A DNA stretch of 64,000 nucleotides from Lamellibrachia satsuma (Eukaryota > Annelida > Polychaeta > Sabellida > Siboglinidae), in contig BSQZ01000022.1 in the NCBI GenBank assembly GCA_033239005.1, forward strand, positions 5,873,501 through 5,937,500, read 5' to 3'. Below, one piece after another: positions 1 to 10,779 of the stretch. Both the position numbers and the translations under genes were made by a program. How positions within the stretch are numbered: the stretch's first letter is position 1; every line of letters begins with the position of its first letter. The notes under the pieces were generated by a model. That model was not told the origin of the DNA and did not search any database. It saw nothing but the letters and a program-made list of their open reading frames with translations.

Positions 1-596
<596 letters not shown>

Positions 597-599
597 AAT

Positions 600-1340
600 A
601 AGATTCAACAGTATTGCCATCCAAGGCAAAAGCCCAGATGGCAAGTGGACAAGGAAGCCATTGGGTTATCGGGAGTCAAAATGTTTTTATCTATGTGTAA
701 ATCGGCCTCTTGAGATATGTATCAACCTTGTTTTTAAACATATTCACGCTGCTAGCAGTTACACAATCTGTAGATAATTTGTTCCATTCATTGATTGTCC
801 TCTGTGAGAACGAGTACTTCCTTATATCCAATATACACTGATCCTTTACTAATGTTACCTCATGTTATCTAGTTCTATTATCTTTCTTTAGTGAGAAAAA
901 AATATTTCTATCAATATTTTCATACCCATTCAATATCTTAAAAACTTCAATTTGATCTCCTCTTAACCTCCTTGTCTCTGGGGTTGTTAATCCACATTCT
1001 TTTAGACGTTTTTCATAACTAAGGTTTCTCAGTTCTGGAATAATTTTAGTTGCTCTCCTTTGTATGCGTTCAAGCATATCTATACCCTTTTTACGATATG
1101 GTCTTCAAGCTTGTATACAGTACTCTAAATGAGGTCTAACTATAGCTTTATACAGAGGTATAATTAGCTTTTTTCCTTGTATGTTATATTTCTCCTAATC
1201 AACCCAAGAATTTGATTACCCTTTGAAGCCGCAATACCACACTGCTCTAAAACTTTCCTATCAGCACTTACTGTTACTCCTAAGTCCTTTTCTTTTATGG
1301 TAGTACCTAGAACAGTATCTCCCAAAACACTGAATTAACA
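600..1340 (-). mobile_element. CR1/L2-like LINE 3' fragment (copy A)
   Basis: The minus strand at 865-1077 reads LERIQRRATKIIPELRNLSY, typical of the C-terminal end of the reverse-transcriptase ORF of CR1/L2-like LINEs. The low-coordinate end carries a tail (about 611-690) that includes GGCAAGTGGACAAGGAAGCC. The same tail recurs near 3,220, 35,620, 57,940 and 61,145, so this is a dispersed family with at least five 3' ends in the window. The rest of the element is missing (5' truncation, normal for LINEs) and the frame is broken. Confidence 0.8.
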
Positions 1341-1580
1341 GGTCGTATTTAAGTAGTATTTACAATAATTTACAACTGCATAATTTAGCATGCATGCACA
1401 CACACACGCACACTAATATCTTACTGACATGAAAGAGTTTCTCTGTAGTTGGTTGAACAGCGAGTATATCGTAGGCTTGGATGGCTTCATCCTGCTATAA
1501 AGAAACACACAACTCACAGTAGATATTAACTCTCACTAATCTTTTACACTCACAATACGATCTTACGAAACCTGTCTAAA
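1341..1580. other. Unassigned sequence
   Basis: Nothing recognised apart from a short CA-rich stretch near 1,395-1,412. Confidence 0.4.
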
Positions 1581-2060
1581 TTCTGGTTTACACAAGTGAT
1601 TATTTCTCCGATTGGTTGGCCATGTTGTGGTGCCAGAATCAGTTGTGTAAACTGTGAGACCAATTACGTGTCTACTTAACAAGGCCAATTTTTGGCTATG
1701 ATTGTTTTATTGGAATTGGGCTCATCCAATTTGACCGGCCACGATTTTAGAAGCAGCGGCCAATGAGCATCTGACAGCAGCTGTTGTTCGTTTAAATGAT
1801 CATCTGACAGCAACTGTTGTTCGTTTAAATGATAATCTGACAGCAGCTGTTGTTCATTTAAATGCACACACAAATTAACTGCGCGTTGTCATGCGACACG
1901 GTGTCATGCGACACGGTGTCATGCGACACGGTGTCATGCGACACGGTGTCATGCGACACGGTGTCATGCGACATGGTGTCATGCGACACGGTGTCACCCA
2001 ACCAATTGGGGCACAAATCATGTAAACTGGCCCTAAACCTGCATAAATAAGAGTAACTTG
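1580..2060. repeat. Dispersed repeat with two internal tandem expansions
   Basis: Contains three 33-bp units (about 1,769-1,867, core ATCTGACAGCAGCTGTTGTT) and seven 15-bp units ATGCGACACGGTGTC (1,891-1,995). The flanks (TTGTCATGCGACAC, then a sequence close to CCAACCAATTGGGGCACAA) resemble 20,430-20,575 in intron 4 of the beta-TrCP gene, where the 15-bp unit is not expanded. It is therefore a dispersed element whose copies expanded differently. Family unknown. Confidence 0.65.
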
Positions 2061-2814
2061 CAGAAGATGCTTGTTTGTCATTCCACACACATTTATGCAA
2101 CCAGATGTATGAAGTTGGTTTTTTCAATCTGAGACTGCCACTGTGCTAAGTTACCAGAAGAATCATAACTTACTTATAATTATCAGGTGCATGTTTACTA
2201 TACTCCAGAAATACTGAAATGTAATCATGTTATATTATAAGCTCTACAAAAATAACACATTTAGTAATTAACTTTTTCTCAAACGCAATGTATCTATCTA
2301 TTTTAAATGTGGCAACTTAGCCATAAATTACCACTTATATTAAATAAAAACCCAATTAGAAAAACCAAATTGTAAACACACTACAATGTTATAGTCTATG
2401 GGAAAAACATCTGTACTGAATAAACAACCTGTAAATCTCTTGTCTGGCCCATCTCAGAAAAGACAGTGGTCACTCTTGAAAACTGCTGAAGTTGTTTTCC
2501 TTTTACCTGAAAGAATTATAATTCAAGGGAAATTACATAATGCAAGTGTATATAAATATCACATATAGCAAAAAATATTGTCATTTATAAAATGTTGCCA
2601 AATAAGACAATTTAACTATAAAATTCTAAGGGATCTTTTAGGGAAGTTTTTACTCAAAGTATTAATACATTCAAGCTGAGACAGGAAAATATAAACAAGA
2701 TTCATTAATTTCTGAATGATAAAATATTAACATAGATAGACACTGTACAGATAAATTAACTGAAAAAATTAGCATTAATTGCTAATTGATGAAGTGTATT
2801 GGGTAAATGAGCAC
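2061..2814. other. AT-rich intergenic DNA, nothing recognised
   Basis: No ORF of note, no repeats, no RNA gene seen. Confidence 0.45.
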
Positions 2815-3180
2815 TTCAGCACTATCATGGTGATTTGTGAACTGGGTAAACGAGCACTATCATGGTGATTTGTGAACTGGGTAAACGAGCACTATCGTGG
2901 TGATTTGTGAACTGGGTAAACGAGCACTATCATGGTGATTTGTGAACTGGGTAAACGAGCACTATCATGGTGATTTGTGAACTGGGTAAACGAGCACTAT
3001 CATGGTGATTTGTGAACTGGGTAAATGAGCACTATCATGGTGATTTATGAACTGGGTAAACGAGCACTATCATGGTGATATGTGAACTGGGTAAACGAGC
3101 ACTAACATGTTGATGTGTGAACTGGGTAAACAAGCATTAACATGTTGATGTGTGAACTGGGTAAACGAGCACTAACATGT
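2815..3180. repeat. 35-bp minisatellite, left part
   Basis: About ten units of 35 bp with core GAGCACTATCATGGTGATTT. Later units shift to GAGCACTAACATGTTGATGT, the form that continues after the LINE insertion. Confidence 0.95.
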
Positions 3181-3918
3181 TTAACAAGGTTGCCATCCCA
3201 AACAACAAGTTCCTGATGGCAAGTGGACAAGGAAGCCATTGGCTTATCGAGAGTCCAACAATTTTCTCATCTATGTGTAGCCCGCCCTTATCAAATATCT
3301 GTCAATTCTATTTTTAAACATATTCACACTGCTAGCATTAACACAATCATTTGGCAGTTTGTTCCATTCATTTATCACCCTCTGTGAGAAAGAATACATT
3401 CTCATGTCCAACCTACACTATTCCTTAACAAATGCTGCTTGATGTCCTCTGGTTCTACTGCTTTCTTTAAGTTTGAAGAACATATTCCTGTCAACATCCT
3501 CATAACCGTTCACTATTTTAAACACTTCTATTTGGTCTCCTGGTCTCTAGTGTTGTCAACCCACATTGTAATAAGCGACTTTCGTAACTAAGGTTTCTCA
3601 ATTCTGGAATCATTTTAGTTGCTCTTCATTGTATTCTTTCTAGCTTGTCTATGTCCTTTTTACGATATGGTCTCCATGCTTGAATACAATATTCCAAATG
3701 TGGTCTGACTATTGCTTTGTACAGGGGTACAATTAGCTGTTTCTCCTTATACATGATAGTTCTCCTGATTAGCCCTAGAATTTTATTTCCTTTCGAAGCA
3801 GTAATCCGACATTGCTCTGAAACTTTCACGTCAGCACTGACCATTTAACTAATTTATCTAGATCATCCTGTAAACTTTGTTTATATGTATCATTAGTAAC
3901 CTTTCTGAATACTTTTGT
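3181..3918 (-). mobile_element. CR1/L2-like LINE 3' fragment (copy B) inserted in the 35-bp array
   Basis: The minus strand at 3626-3844 reads VSEQCRITASKGNKILGLIR and then IVPLYKAIVRPHLEYCIQAW, the conserved region near the C-terminus of LINE reverse-transcriptase ORFs. The tail at 3,187-3,260 matches copy A. Array units of the same type lie on both sides, so the LINE landed inside an existing array. Confidence 0.88.
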
Positions 3919-4456
3919 GTGTTGATGTGTGAACTGGGTAAACGAGCACTAACATGTTGATGTGTGAACTGGGTAAACGAGCACTAACATGTTGATGTGT
4001 GAACTGGGTAAACAAGCACTAACATGTTGATGTGTGAACTGGGTAAACGAGCACTAACATGTTGATGTGCGAACTGTATAAATGAGCACTACATGTTGAT
4101 GTGTGAAATGGATAAACGAGCACTACCATGTTGATGTGTGAACTGTATAGACAAGCACATACGTGTTGATGTGTGAACTGTATAGACAAGCACATACGTG
4201 TTGATGTGTGAACTGTATAAACAAGCACATACGTGTTGATGTGTGAACTGTATAAACGAGCACTAACATGTTGATGTGTGAACTGTATAAATGAGCACTA
4301 ACATGTTGATGTGTGAACTGAATAAATAAGCACTACCATGTTGATGTGTGAAATTAATAAACGAGCATGAACACGTTGATGTGTGAACTGTATAAACGAG
4401 CACATACGTGTTGATGTGTGAACTGTATAAACGAGCACTAACATGTCATGTTGATG
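3919..4456. repeat. 35-bp minisatellite, right part
   Basis: About fifteen more 35-bp units (core ATGTTGATGTGTGAACTG), with a sub-variant GCACATACGTGTTGATGT in the middle. It continues the array interrupted by LINE copy B. Confidence 0.95.
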
Positions 4457-4734
4457 TGTGTATGTTTAACTATGTTAACCTCACCAACCTCCAAGTTTCC
4501 TTGCAAGCCACACACAGTTTCTTCATCAACTTTAATTTCATTTGGCCTCCTGATGGGAGGAGCCTGCTGCAGGGAACAGACACAACATGAAACATCCTCA
4601 TTTTAGATAAGCTTTACACATGACCAGTTTTCATATACCTTATATTATTATATTATATTATTTTTTAAATACCTTATATTATTTAACTGTAGAACCTTGT
4701 GCTTTATTACTTTTTATTAACATTTAATATAATA

Positions 4735-4736
<2 letters not shown>
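4457..4736. other. Unassigned sequence
   Basis: Nothing recognised; AT-rich towards the following microsatellite. Confidence 0.4.

Positions 4737-4815
<79 letters not shown>
4737..4815. repeat. (AT)n microsatellite
   Basis: About 78 bp of uninterrupted TA. Confidence 0.98.
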
Positions 4816-4816
<1 letters not shown>

Positions 4817-5465
4817 CTTCTTGTCTAATATTTTTACTTTGTAAGCATGACTTTTTAATATATGTATGCCATTTACATTTTTTAACAATGTTGTATTTAA
4901 GTCAGAATTAATATTCCGTAGATACAGTGCTATACACATAGAAGTTATTGTATTATTATTAATATTATTATGTTCTGCAAGCAGCAATGACTATCGGCCA
5001 CAACTCACTTTCTGTTTCGCCTTTTTGCCTTTCGTTCCAAATTCTTCCACATAATTGTTGATGGCGACCATCCCATATCCAACTGAAACAAAAAGGGAAA
5101 CAGTGTAAGTATGGAACAACTACGCCACTACCTATTTGGACAGGTTGTCAACCTTTTAGTTACAGCCACAAACATACATCTTGGAAGTGCCGTCAATCAT
5201 GCCATGTTTTTGTATGCAACAGGCGTCTTTTGTAATGAAGCAGAAAGTGACACGTTCTCTGGAGCCAGGGGATGCTGAACACTTCAACATGTTTATTTGT
5301 CAATTGCTGTTTTAACTAATCTGGCTTTCAATTTTCAACATTTGGGAACTTAAATGGATGTGGTCCTGTCGTCGCTGGTCAGACAGGTCATTTCCTTGAA
5401 TTGCTCTTTGAATATGAGCACGTTTCCTGGAATCACGGGATCAATTACAGCCAGCAGGATGAAGT
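4816..5465. other. Unassigned sequence
   Basis: No ORF, repeat or RNA gene supported. Confidence 0.4.
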
Positions 5466-5840
5466 CTCTGAGTTACATCATTAATGACCCCCTTATAAAC
5501 AAGAGCAATAAGCCAACTAACTGCCAGGAAGCAGGCATGGACCACTGGCCACCATCTCATTGTACAGTAGAAACAACTGCATCCACTGGCATGACACATA
5601 GGGTAGTACTGTTTATAGTGTGAACATAGCATGTTACAAATCTTCTGTGTTGCTACCATAGAGTTACATCACTAATCATCCCCCTATAGACTAGAGCAAT
5701 AAGCCAGCTGACTACAAGGAAGCAGGCGTGGACCACTGTATGGCAGAAACAGTTCCAACCACTGGCATGACATGTAGGGTAGTACTGACTACTGTTTATG
5801 GTGTGAATGTAGCAAGTCACAAATATTTGTCTAACATATA
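5466..5840. repeat. Diverged tandem duplication, two copies of about 185 bp
   Basis: GAGTTACATCATTAATGA (about 5,470) and GAGTTACATCACTAATCA (about 5,660) start two copies that share AGAGCAATAAGCCA, GGAAGCAGGC, CACTGGCATGACA and TAGGGTAGTACTG in the same order. Several small indels separate them, so the duplication is not recent. Confidence 0.85.
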
Positions 5841-6130
5841 TAAGTATGTAGGCAGGTAGTTAGATAGGTATATTAAATTTATTTCATCCTCATGTACAAT
5901 ATAAGCCAAACAAAAGCAATGAAGATGAGGTGGCTACCAGAGAAGTATAAACTTATCAGGCTAGTAGCCAGTGATGATGACACCAGGAATCAATTAACTT
6001 GAAGATTTGTCATTGTCATTTGTTCTTAATGGTTAGTCATTTGGGTGAGGGTGGTCCCAGCAGTTGTGTTACATGTGTGGGCAGGGTTGTGAGCAGCGTG
6101 TCTTAGTGTTTAACTCTCCCTGACATTTGG
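5841..6130. other. Unassigned sequence
   Basis: Nothing recognised. Confidence 0.35.
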
Positions 6131-6660
6131 AGGCTTGCTGGAGACAATTGTGGGACAACGAATATGGTTATTTCCTGTGTGGCTTACAGCTGTACAAATC
6201 AACGGAAGATATGCAGGAACTAGCACTATTTTGCAATACACTAATGCACTAGAAAATGTGCATTGCAGAGCCACAAAGCTGGTTCCAGAACTTAGAATAC
6301 ATAGACAGATTGAAACATCTGAATTGACCATCCCTGGCATACTGAAGAGAGGAGATATGATCATATAAGACACTATATGGCATCGATGACATAAATAAAG
6401 ACAATTTCTTCACAAATAACACTTAGAGCACACACACAGCGACAAAGAGAAATTATACAAGACACCCAGCAGACTCGACATAAGATACCCAGCAGACTCA
6501 ACATAAGACACCCAGCAGACTCGACATAAGGAAACATACATTCTTGCACCGCATATTTCAGGACAGGAATGACCTTCCACAATCAGCCGTAGAAGCCCCA
6601 AACATCCTTGCATTAAAAAAAACTTTACGATCTCTTCACAGGTAAGGATCCTTAATAGTT
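6131..6660 (+). mobile_element. CR1/L2-like LINE 3' relic
   Basis: Broken frames read CRATKLVPELRIHR and LTIPGILKRGDMI, followed by a decayed tail with a WN/DLPQSAVEAPNILA-like stretch near 6,570-6,615. This order matches the C-terminus of LINE reverse-transcriptase ORFs. Within it, a CACCCAGCAGACTCGACATAAG-type unit of about 25 bp is repeated three times (about 6,455-6,530). Confidence 0.75.
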
Positions 6661-6797
6661 TAGTTGACTGTTAGCATGCAGCTTGGGTTTACATAAGCAG
6701 CTGCTAATGACCATTTCAATGACATTGGAATGGAAATAGACCATCTGTCTGGCCTGACAAGACAACTCATCCGGTCTTACCTTACAGTGAGGATGAA
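6661..6797. other. Unassigned spacer
   Basis: Short unique-looking sequence ending in the left target duplication of the next element. Confidence 0.4.
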
Positions 6798-6805
6798 GAC
6801 ATGCA

Positions 6806-7278
6806 CAGGGTTGAAAAAATCATGATCTTTTTTTAAATAAAAAAATCAGACTGCAAACTGGTATAGTATTAAACAATTGGGTCAACGTACTAAATTGGTA
6901 ACAACTAGCACAAGCTCTAAGTGGACTTTAACTCAGGGCTTCTGACTTGAAAAGATACTTCCTCTGGAAGACAAGTTTGCGTGGCTTCACTGCATTCAGA
7001 AAGGGAATAGCTCAATCATACACAATGTCATAAAATATTTGACTATCAGGCTTTCTGGTGTCAATACAGCTACACAAGTGTGTGCACTTTGTGCTTTTGT
7101 ATTAAAAAAACATACAAAACTTTGTTGATCTCGATGTTTGTAAACAATTATTTGTGTTAAATTCATATAAATCAGCGATTAAAAAAATGGAAGTCCAAAA
7201 AAAATCATAAATCAATCATTTTTTTTGTGTGATTTAAATCAATGATTTAAATTAAATGATTTAAACCAAACAACCCTG
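6806..7278. mobile_element. Non-autonomous hAT-type transposon (473 bp) with 8-bp target duplication
   Basis: The element starts CAGGGTTG (6,806-6,813) and ends CAACCCTG (7,271-7,278), an exact 8-bp terminal inverted repeat of hAT type. It is flanked by an exact 8-bp direct repeat GACATGCA (6,798-6,805 and 7,279-7,286), the target duplication length of hAT elements. There is no transposase ORF. The interior is AT-rich with GATTTAAATCAATGATTTAA near the right end. A related copy in opposite orientation lies in intron 2 of the beta-TrCP gene (17,810-18,604). Confidence 0.92.
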
Positions 7279-7399
7279 GACATGCATGATGACACACCAA
7301 AATTATTGCACATATGAACATGCCATCATCCTGACATGCAATGACAAAGCTATTCTTGTTTAAGGGCACATAATCTTAACAGATGTGCTCATCATGGGA

Positions 7400-8230
7400 G
7401 GCAGCTGGAATGAACCTCAAAACCTCACTACCAGATTGTAGAAAAGGCAAGAGCTTTTGGGGTGGAAGTCTGTTCAGAGAAAAGCAAAGTACTTGTCGAC
7501 AGTGCCACCCAGAACACCCTCATTGACATCATGATGTACTTGTCGACAGTGCCACCCAGAACACCCTCATTGACATCATGATGTACTTGTCGACAGTGCC
7601 ACCCAGAACACCCTCATTGACATTATGATGTACTTGTCGACAGTGGCACCCAGAACACCCTCATTGACATCATGATGAACAGCCAGAAACATGAGGAAGT
7701 AGACTCTTTCTTGGGTCCACCTTAAGCAAAGATGGTAGCTCAACAAAGGAAATCAAAATAAGGATTGCAGTGGTCATGTCTGGCATGTCAAGACTTAACA
7801 ACATCTGGAAGAGCAGTGGCATTAGCTTCAAAACCAAGCTTAAACTCTACAGAACACTTGCTGTATCCATCTTTCTCTATGGATGCGAGAGCTGGAGTCA
7901 GACAGCAGAGACAGAGAGATGCAAACAAACATTTGAAACAAAATATCTCAGGAGACTCCTGTGCATTTCATACATTGAACATAAGACAAACGAATATGGA
8001 GACTACAAGTAGACTCTCTTACTGGAAAGCAAGAGCCCTTGTTGGCAACAGTAAAACGACGCAAGCTCTCCTGGTTTGGCCACATCACTCGACACAAAAT
8101 TGCAAAAACCATCCTGCAAGGCACCCTGGAAGGCAAGAGAAGGCACCCTGGAGGGCAAGAGAAGGCACCCTGGAGGGCAAGAGAAAAAACCATCTAAAGG
8201 CCTCCACCAGATTCAATCCCAGACATTGAG
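7400..8230 (+). mobile_element. RTE-like LINE relic, C-terminal part of the reverse-transcriptase ORF
   Basis: Frames in 7,700-8,200 read LYRTLAVSIFLYGCESWSQT, FETKYLRRLLCISYIEHKTN, RKLSWFGHITRH and KTILQGTLEGKR. This ordered set marks the C-terminus of RTE-type endonuclease/reverse-transcriptase proteins. Frameshifts and stops separate the pieces. A 23-bp unit (GGCACCCTGGAGGGCAAGAG) is repeated about three times at 8,115-8,185 within the GTLEG motif. Confidence 0.85.
7490..7676 (+). repeat. 46-bp tandem repeat inside the RTE relic
   Basis: Four units of 46 bp containing GTACTTGTCGACAGTG and ACACCCTCATTGACATCATG. The unit is LINE coding sequence, so the array arose after the LINE inserted. 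Confidence 0.93.
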
Positions 8231-8234
8231 GAAA

Positions 8235-9374
8235 CAACCTTAACATTAATTGTGGTAGGATATCCAAAGAGGAGATCAACAGAGCCATCAAACTGCTGAA
8301 GTTAGGCAAAGCACCTGGAACTGACAATATACCATCTGATGTCTTAAAAGCTGATATTGGGGCCACCATAGACGTTTTATACAGGATAAGAAAGGCAATC
8401 TCAGTGAATGTAAGAACTGGAGAGGATTCTCTGCCATATAATCCTGGAAAGGATACACGAAACAGTTGACAAGAAGCTAAGAAAGGAACAAGCTGGCTTT
8501 AGAGAGGATAAATCCTGCACAGATCATATTGCTACACTCAGGATTATCGTTGAACAATGCATTGAAGGGCACAGTTCCATTTAAATAAACTTTGTGGACT
8601 TCGAAAAAGCATTTGATAGTATAGATAGGACAGTTCTATGGAAACTCATGAGGCACTATGGTTTACCGGCAGAATTGCTTTCCCTAATAAAGAACTTGTA
8701 CGAAGGTTTCACTGGTCATGTCATCTTTAATGGACAAGTTTCAGAAGCCTTCCAGATTGGAACTGGAGTACGACAGGGTTGCTTGCTATCTCCACTGCTC
8801 TTTCTGATAGCCATAGACTGGACAATGAAAAAGATCCACAGAACACCATCCTGCTGGGATGCAGTGGAACTTGTTCTCACAACTAGAAGACCTGGATTTT
8901 GCAGATGATCTAGCACTACTCTCAGAAACTCATAAACACATGCAACAAAAAAAGGCTTCAAGAAAAAAGCAGCCAACTGGGTCTTAAGATCAATGTGAGA
9001 AAGACAAAGGTGATGAAAGTCAATATCTGATCCTCTGAACCCATCTCACTAGAAAGTGGTACTGTACAAGACTTCATCTACATTGAGAGCAACATCATTA
9101 CTAATGGTGCAGCTGACAAAGATGTAGAACTATGCATTCACAAAGCTCGTCATGCCTTCAGATCCCTACAGCCTGTATGGCTCTCTTCCCAGCTATCCAT
9201 AAACACTAAGATCCACATTTTTAACACCAACGTTAAACCAGTTCTTCTCTATGGCTGTGAAAGGTGGAAAACTACTCAGTCTCTCAACAACAAACTCCAA
9301 GTCTTCATCAACAGTCATCTCCGATACATTCTTAAGGCATGGTGGCATAACAAAATATAAAATAAAGAGCCTGG
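8235..9374 (+). pseudogene. RTE-like LINE reverse transcriptase, 5' part, interrupted
   Basis: The order of motifs is that of an RTE-type reverse transcriptase: EEINRAIKLLKLGKAPGTDN (about 8,270), FEKAFDSIDRTVLWKLMR (8,594 onward), GVRQGCLLSPLLF (about 8,765) and, in another frame, LDFADDLALLSE with the catalytic-type ADD (about 8,893). VLLYGCERWKTTQ follows near 9,240. A frameshift between RQGCLLSP and the FADD box and several stops make it inactive. The coding sequence resumes at 10,091 after an insertion. Confidence 0.88.
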
Positions 9375-10090
9375 CCTTGACATTAACACTGGCCCGCTGG
9401 CCCGGTGCCTTTTTTGGGGACTGCTGGGCCAGTTCAGGCCACAAGTTTCCATATTTTACTGGCCCGGAGGGCCAATATAGTTTCTAATCGTTTTTATCCC
9501 ATTAGTCACATGTCATCGTTTCAATCGCTTGTCTTTGCCATCCACCCCGGCACTACAATTAAACACAATCTTCATTTCATCTGATTTTGTGTAGTCGCTT
9601 TGTCTATGTTGTTTTGATATGTACGAACCTCACAAAAAGTCCACATGACGTCACTACTAGCGACGACGTGCGGACTTTTTACGAATTGTGGATGCGTATA
9701 TTTTATTAGGGTTGCACCGTGTTACCAGTATAATACCGGTATATATCGCAGCATTTTCTTCTGCGCGATACCTATCGGCTATCGCGATACACCTTCGACA
9801 TATCGATTTCATATAAACCGACTGGTTCACGGGCTGTCCGCTAGGTGTCATGACAGTGCCTAGCATACATTCCAGGACCTGCTAGGGCACAGATAGCTAA
9901 GTTTACCGTAACTTTGTACTTCAATCCAAAAAATATATTTGAAAGAAATAAACCCAAATTTAACAGTAATAGTTACATACAGTGTCAGGTCCGGTTCGTA
10001 TTTTCAAGTATAACTAGCTGTAACTCGATATGCATGGCGGTATCACCCGTCGTTCTCAAAACGTGACCTGCTGCCGATGGGCCATTGGGT
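9375..10090. mobile_element. Unidentified ~715-bp insertion inside the RTE relic
   Basis: The RTE frame stops at AATAAAGAGCCTGG (about 9,361-9,374) and resumes at GAGAGCTCTGG (about 10,090), so a similar GAGC(T)CTGG lies on both sides, as expected for a target duplication that has drifted. The insert has GGCCCGCTGGCCCGG near its left end and AGGGTTGCACCG (about 9,707) internally, which resembles hAT ends. More than one element may be nested here. Confidence 0.55.
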
Positions 10091-10400
10091 ACAAAAGCAT
10101 GAGAGCTCTGGAAGAAAACCAAACAGGAAGAAACAAGCACTACAATCAAGAGGAGAAAATGGAGCTGGATTGGCCACACGCTCAGAAAAGATCCAACAAA
10201 TACAACCAACCAAACAAGCACTGGACTATAACCCACAAGGAAAGAAGACAAGGAATGCCAAAAATCAACTGGAGACGTTCCACACTACAAGATCTTGATA
10301 AAGTGGGGGTCACCTGGCAAGAGGCCAAACCTCTAGCCCAGAAGAGAGTGAGGTGGAGAAACATGGTTGACGCCCTATGCTCCTGAAGGGGCCATGAGGA
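10091..10400 (+). pseudogene. RTE-like LINE reverse transcriptase, C-terminal part
   Basis: Across three frames it reads KRRKWSWIGHTLRKDP, QALDYNPQGK, INWRRSTLQDLDKVGVTWQE and VRWRNMVDALCS, the usual C-terminus of RTE-type reverse transcriptases. It continues the 8,235-9,374 piece. The stop is at about 10,384. Confidence 0.85.
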
Positions 10401-10779
10401 TTAAATAAGACAACATAAATGAACGGACACATGAAGACCTACCGACCCTACTAATCACAGCAGAGGACAGACAAAGTTGGTGAGGACTGCGAGACTGGCA
10501 CCCCTACGACACGGTCAAGGGATGAAGGTGAAAAGTAAAAAAAATACAAACCATCCCCATGCCCCCCCGAGTACAATTAAAAATTTAGCACCGTACATGC
10601 AAAACTGACAGGATAGAGATATCAGGTACCATAACATGCATGCCCACAAACTCTCTTTTATTATCAAGATTCTAATTTTATTTTAGCTAACATTTATTCT
10701 ATCAGCCCTAATAATAATGGCCTGTAACTAAGAAAACTAAACTCTAAAATAAATCATCGGTGCAAAATTCTAGAAAGGA
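10401..10779. other. Unassigned sequence
   Basis: LINE-tail-like fragments may reach to about 10,520; beyond that nothing was recognised. Confidence 0.35.
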
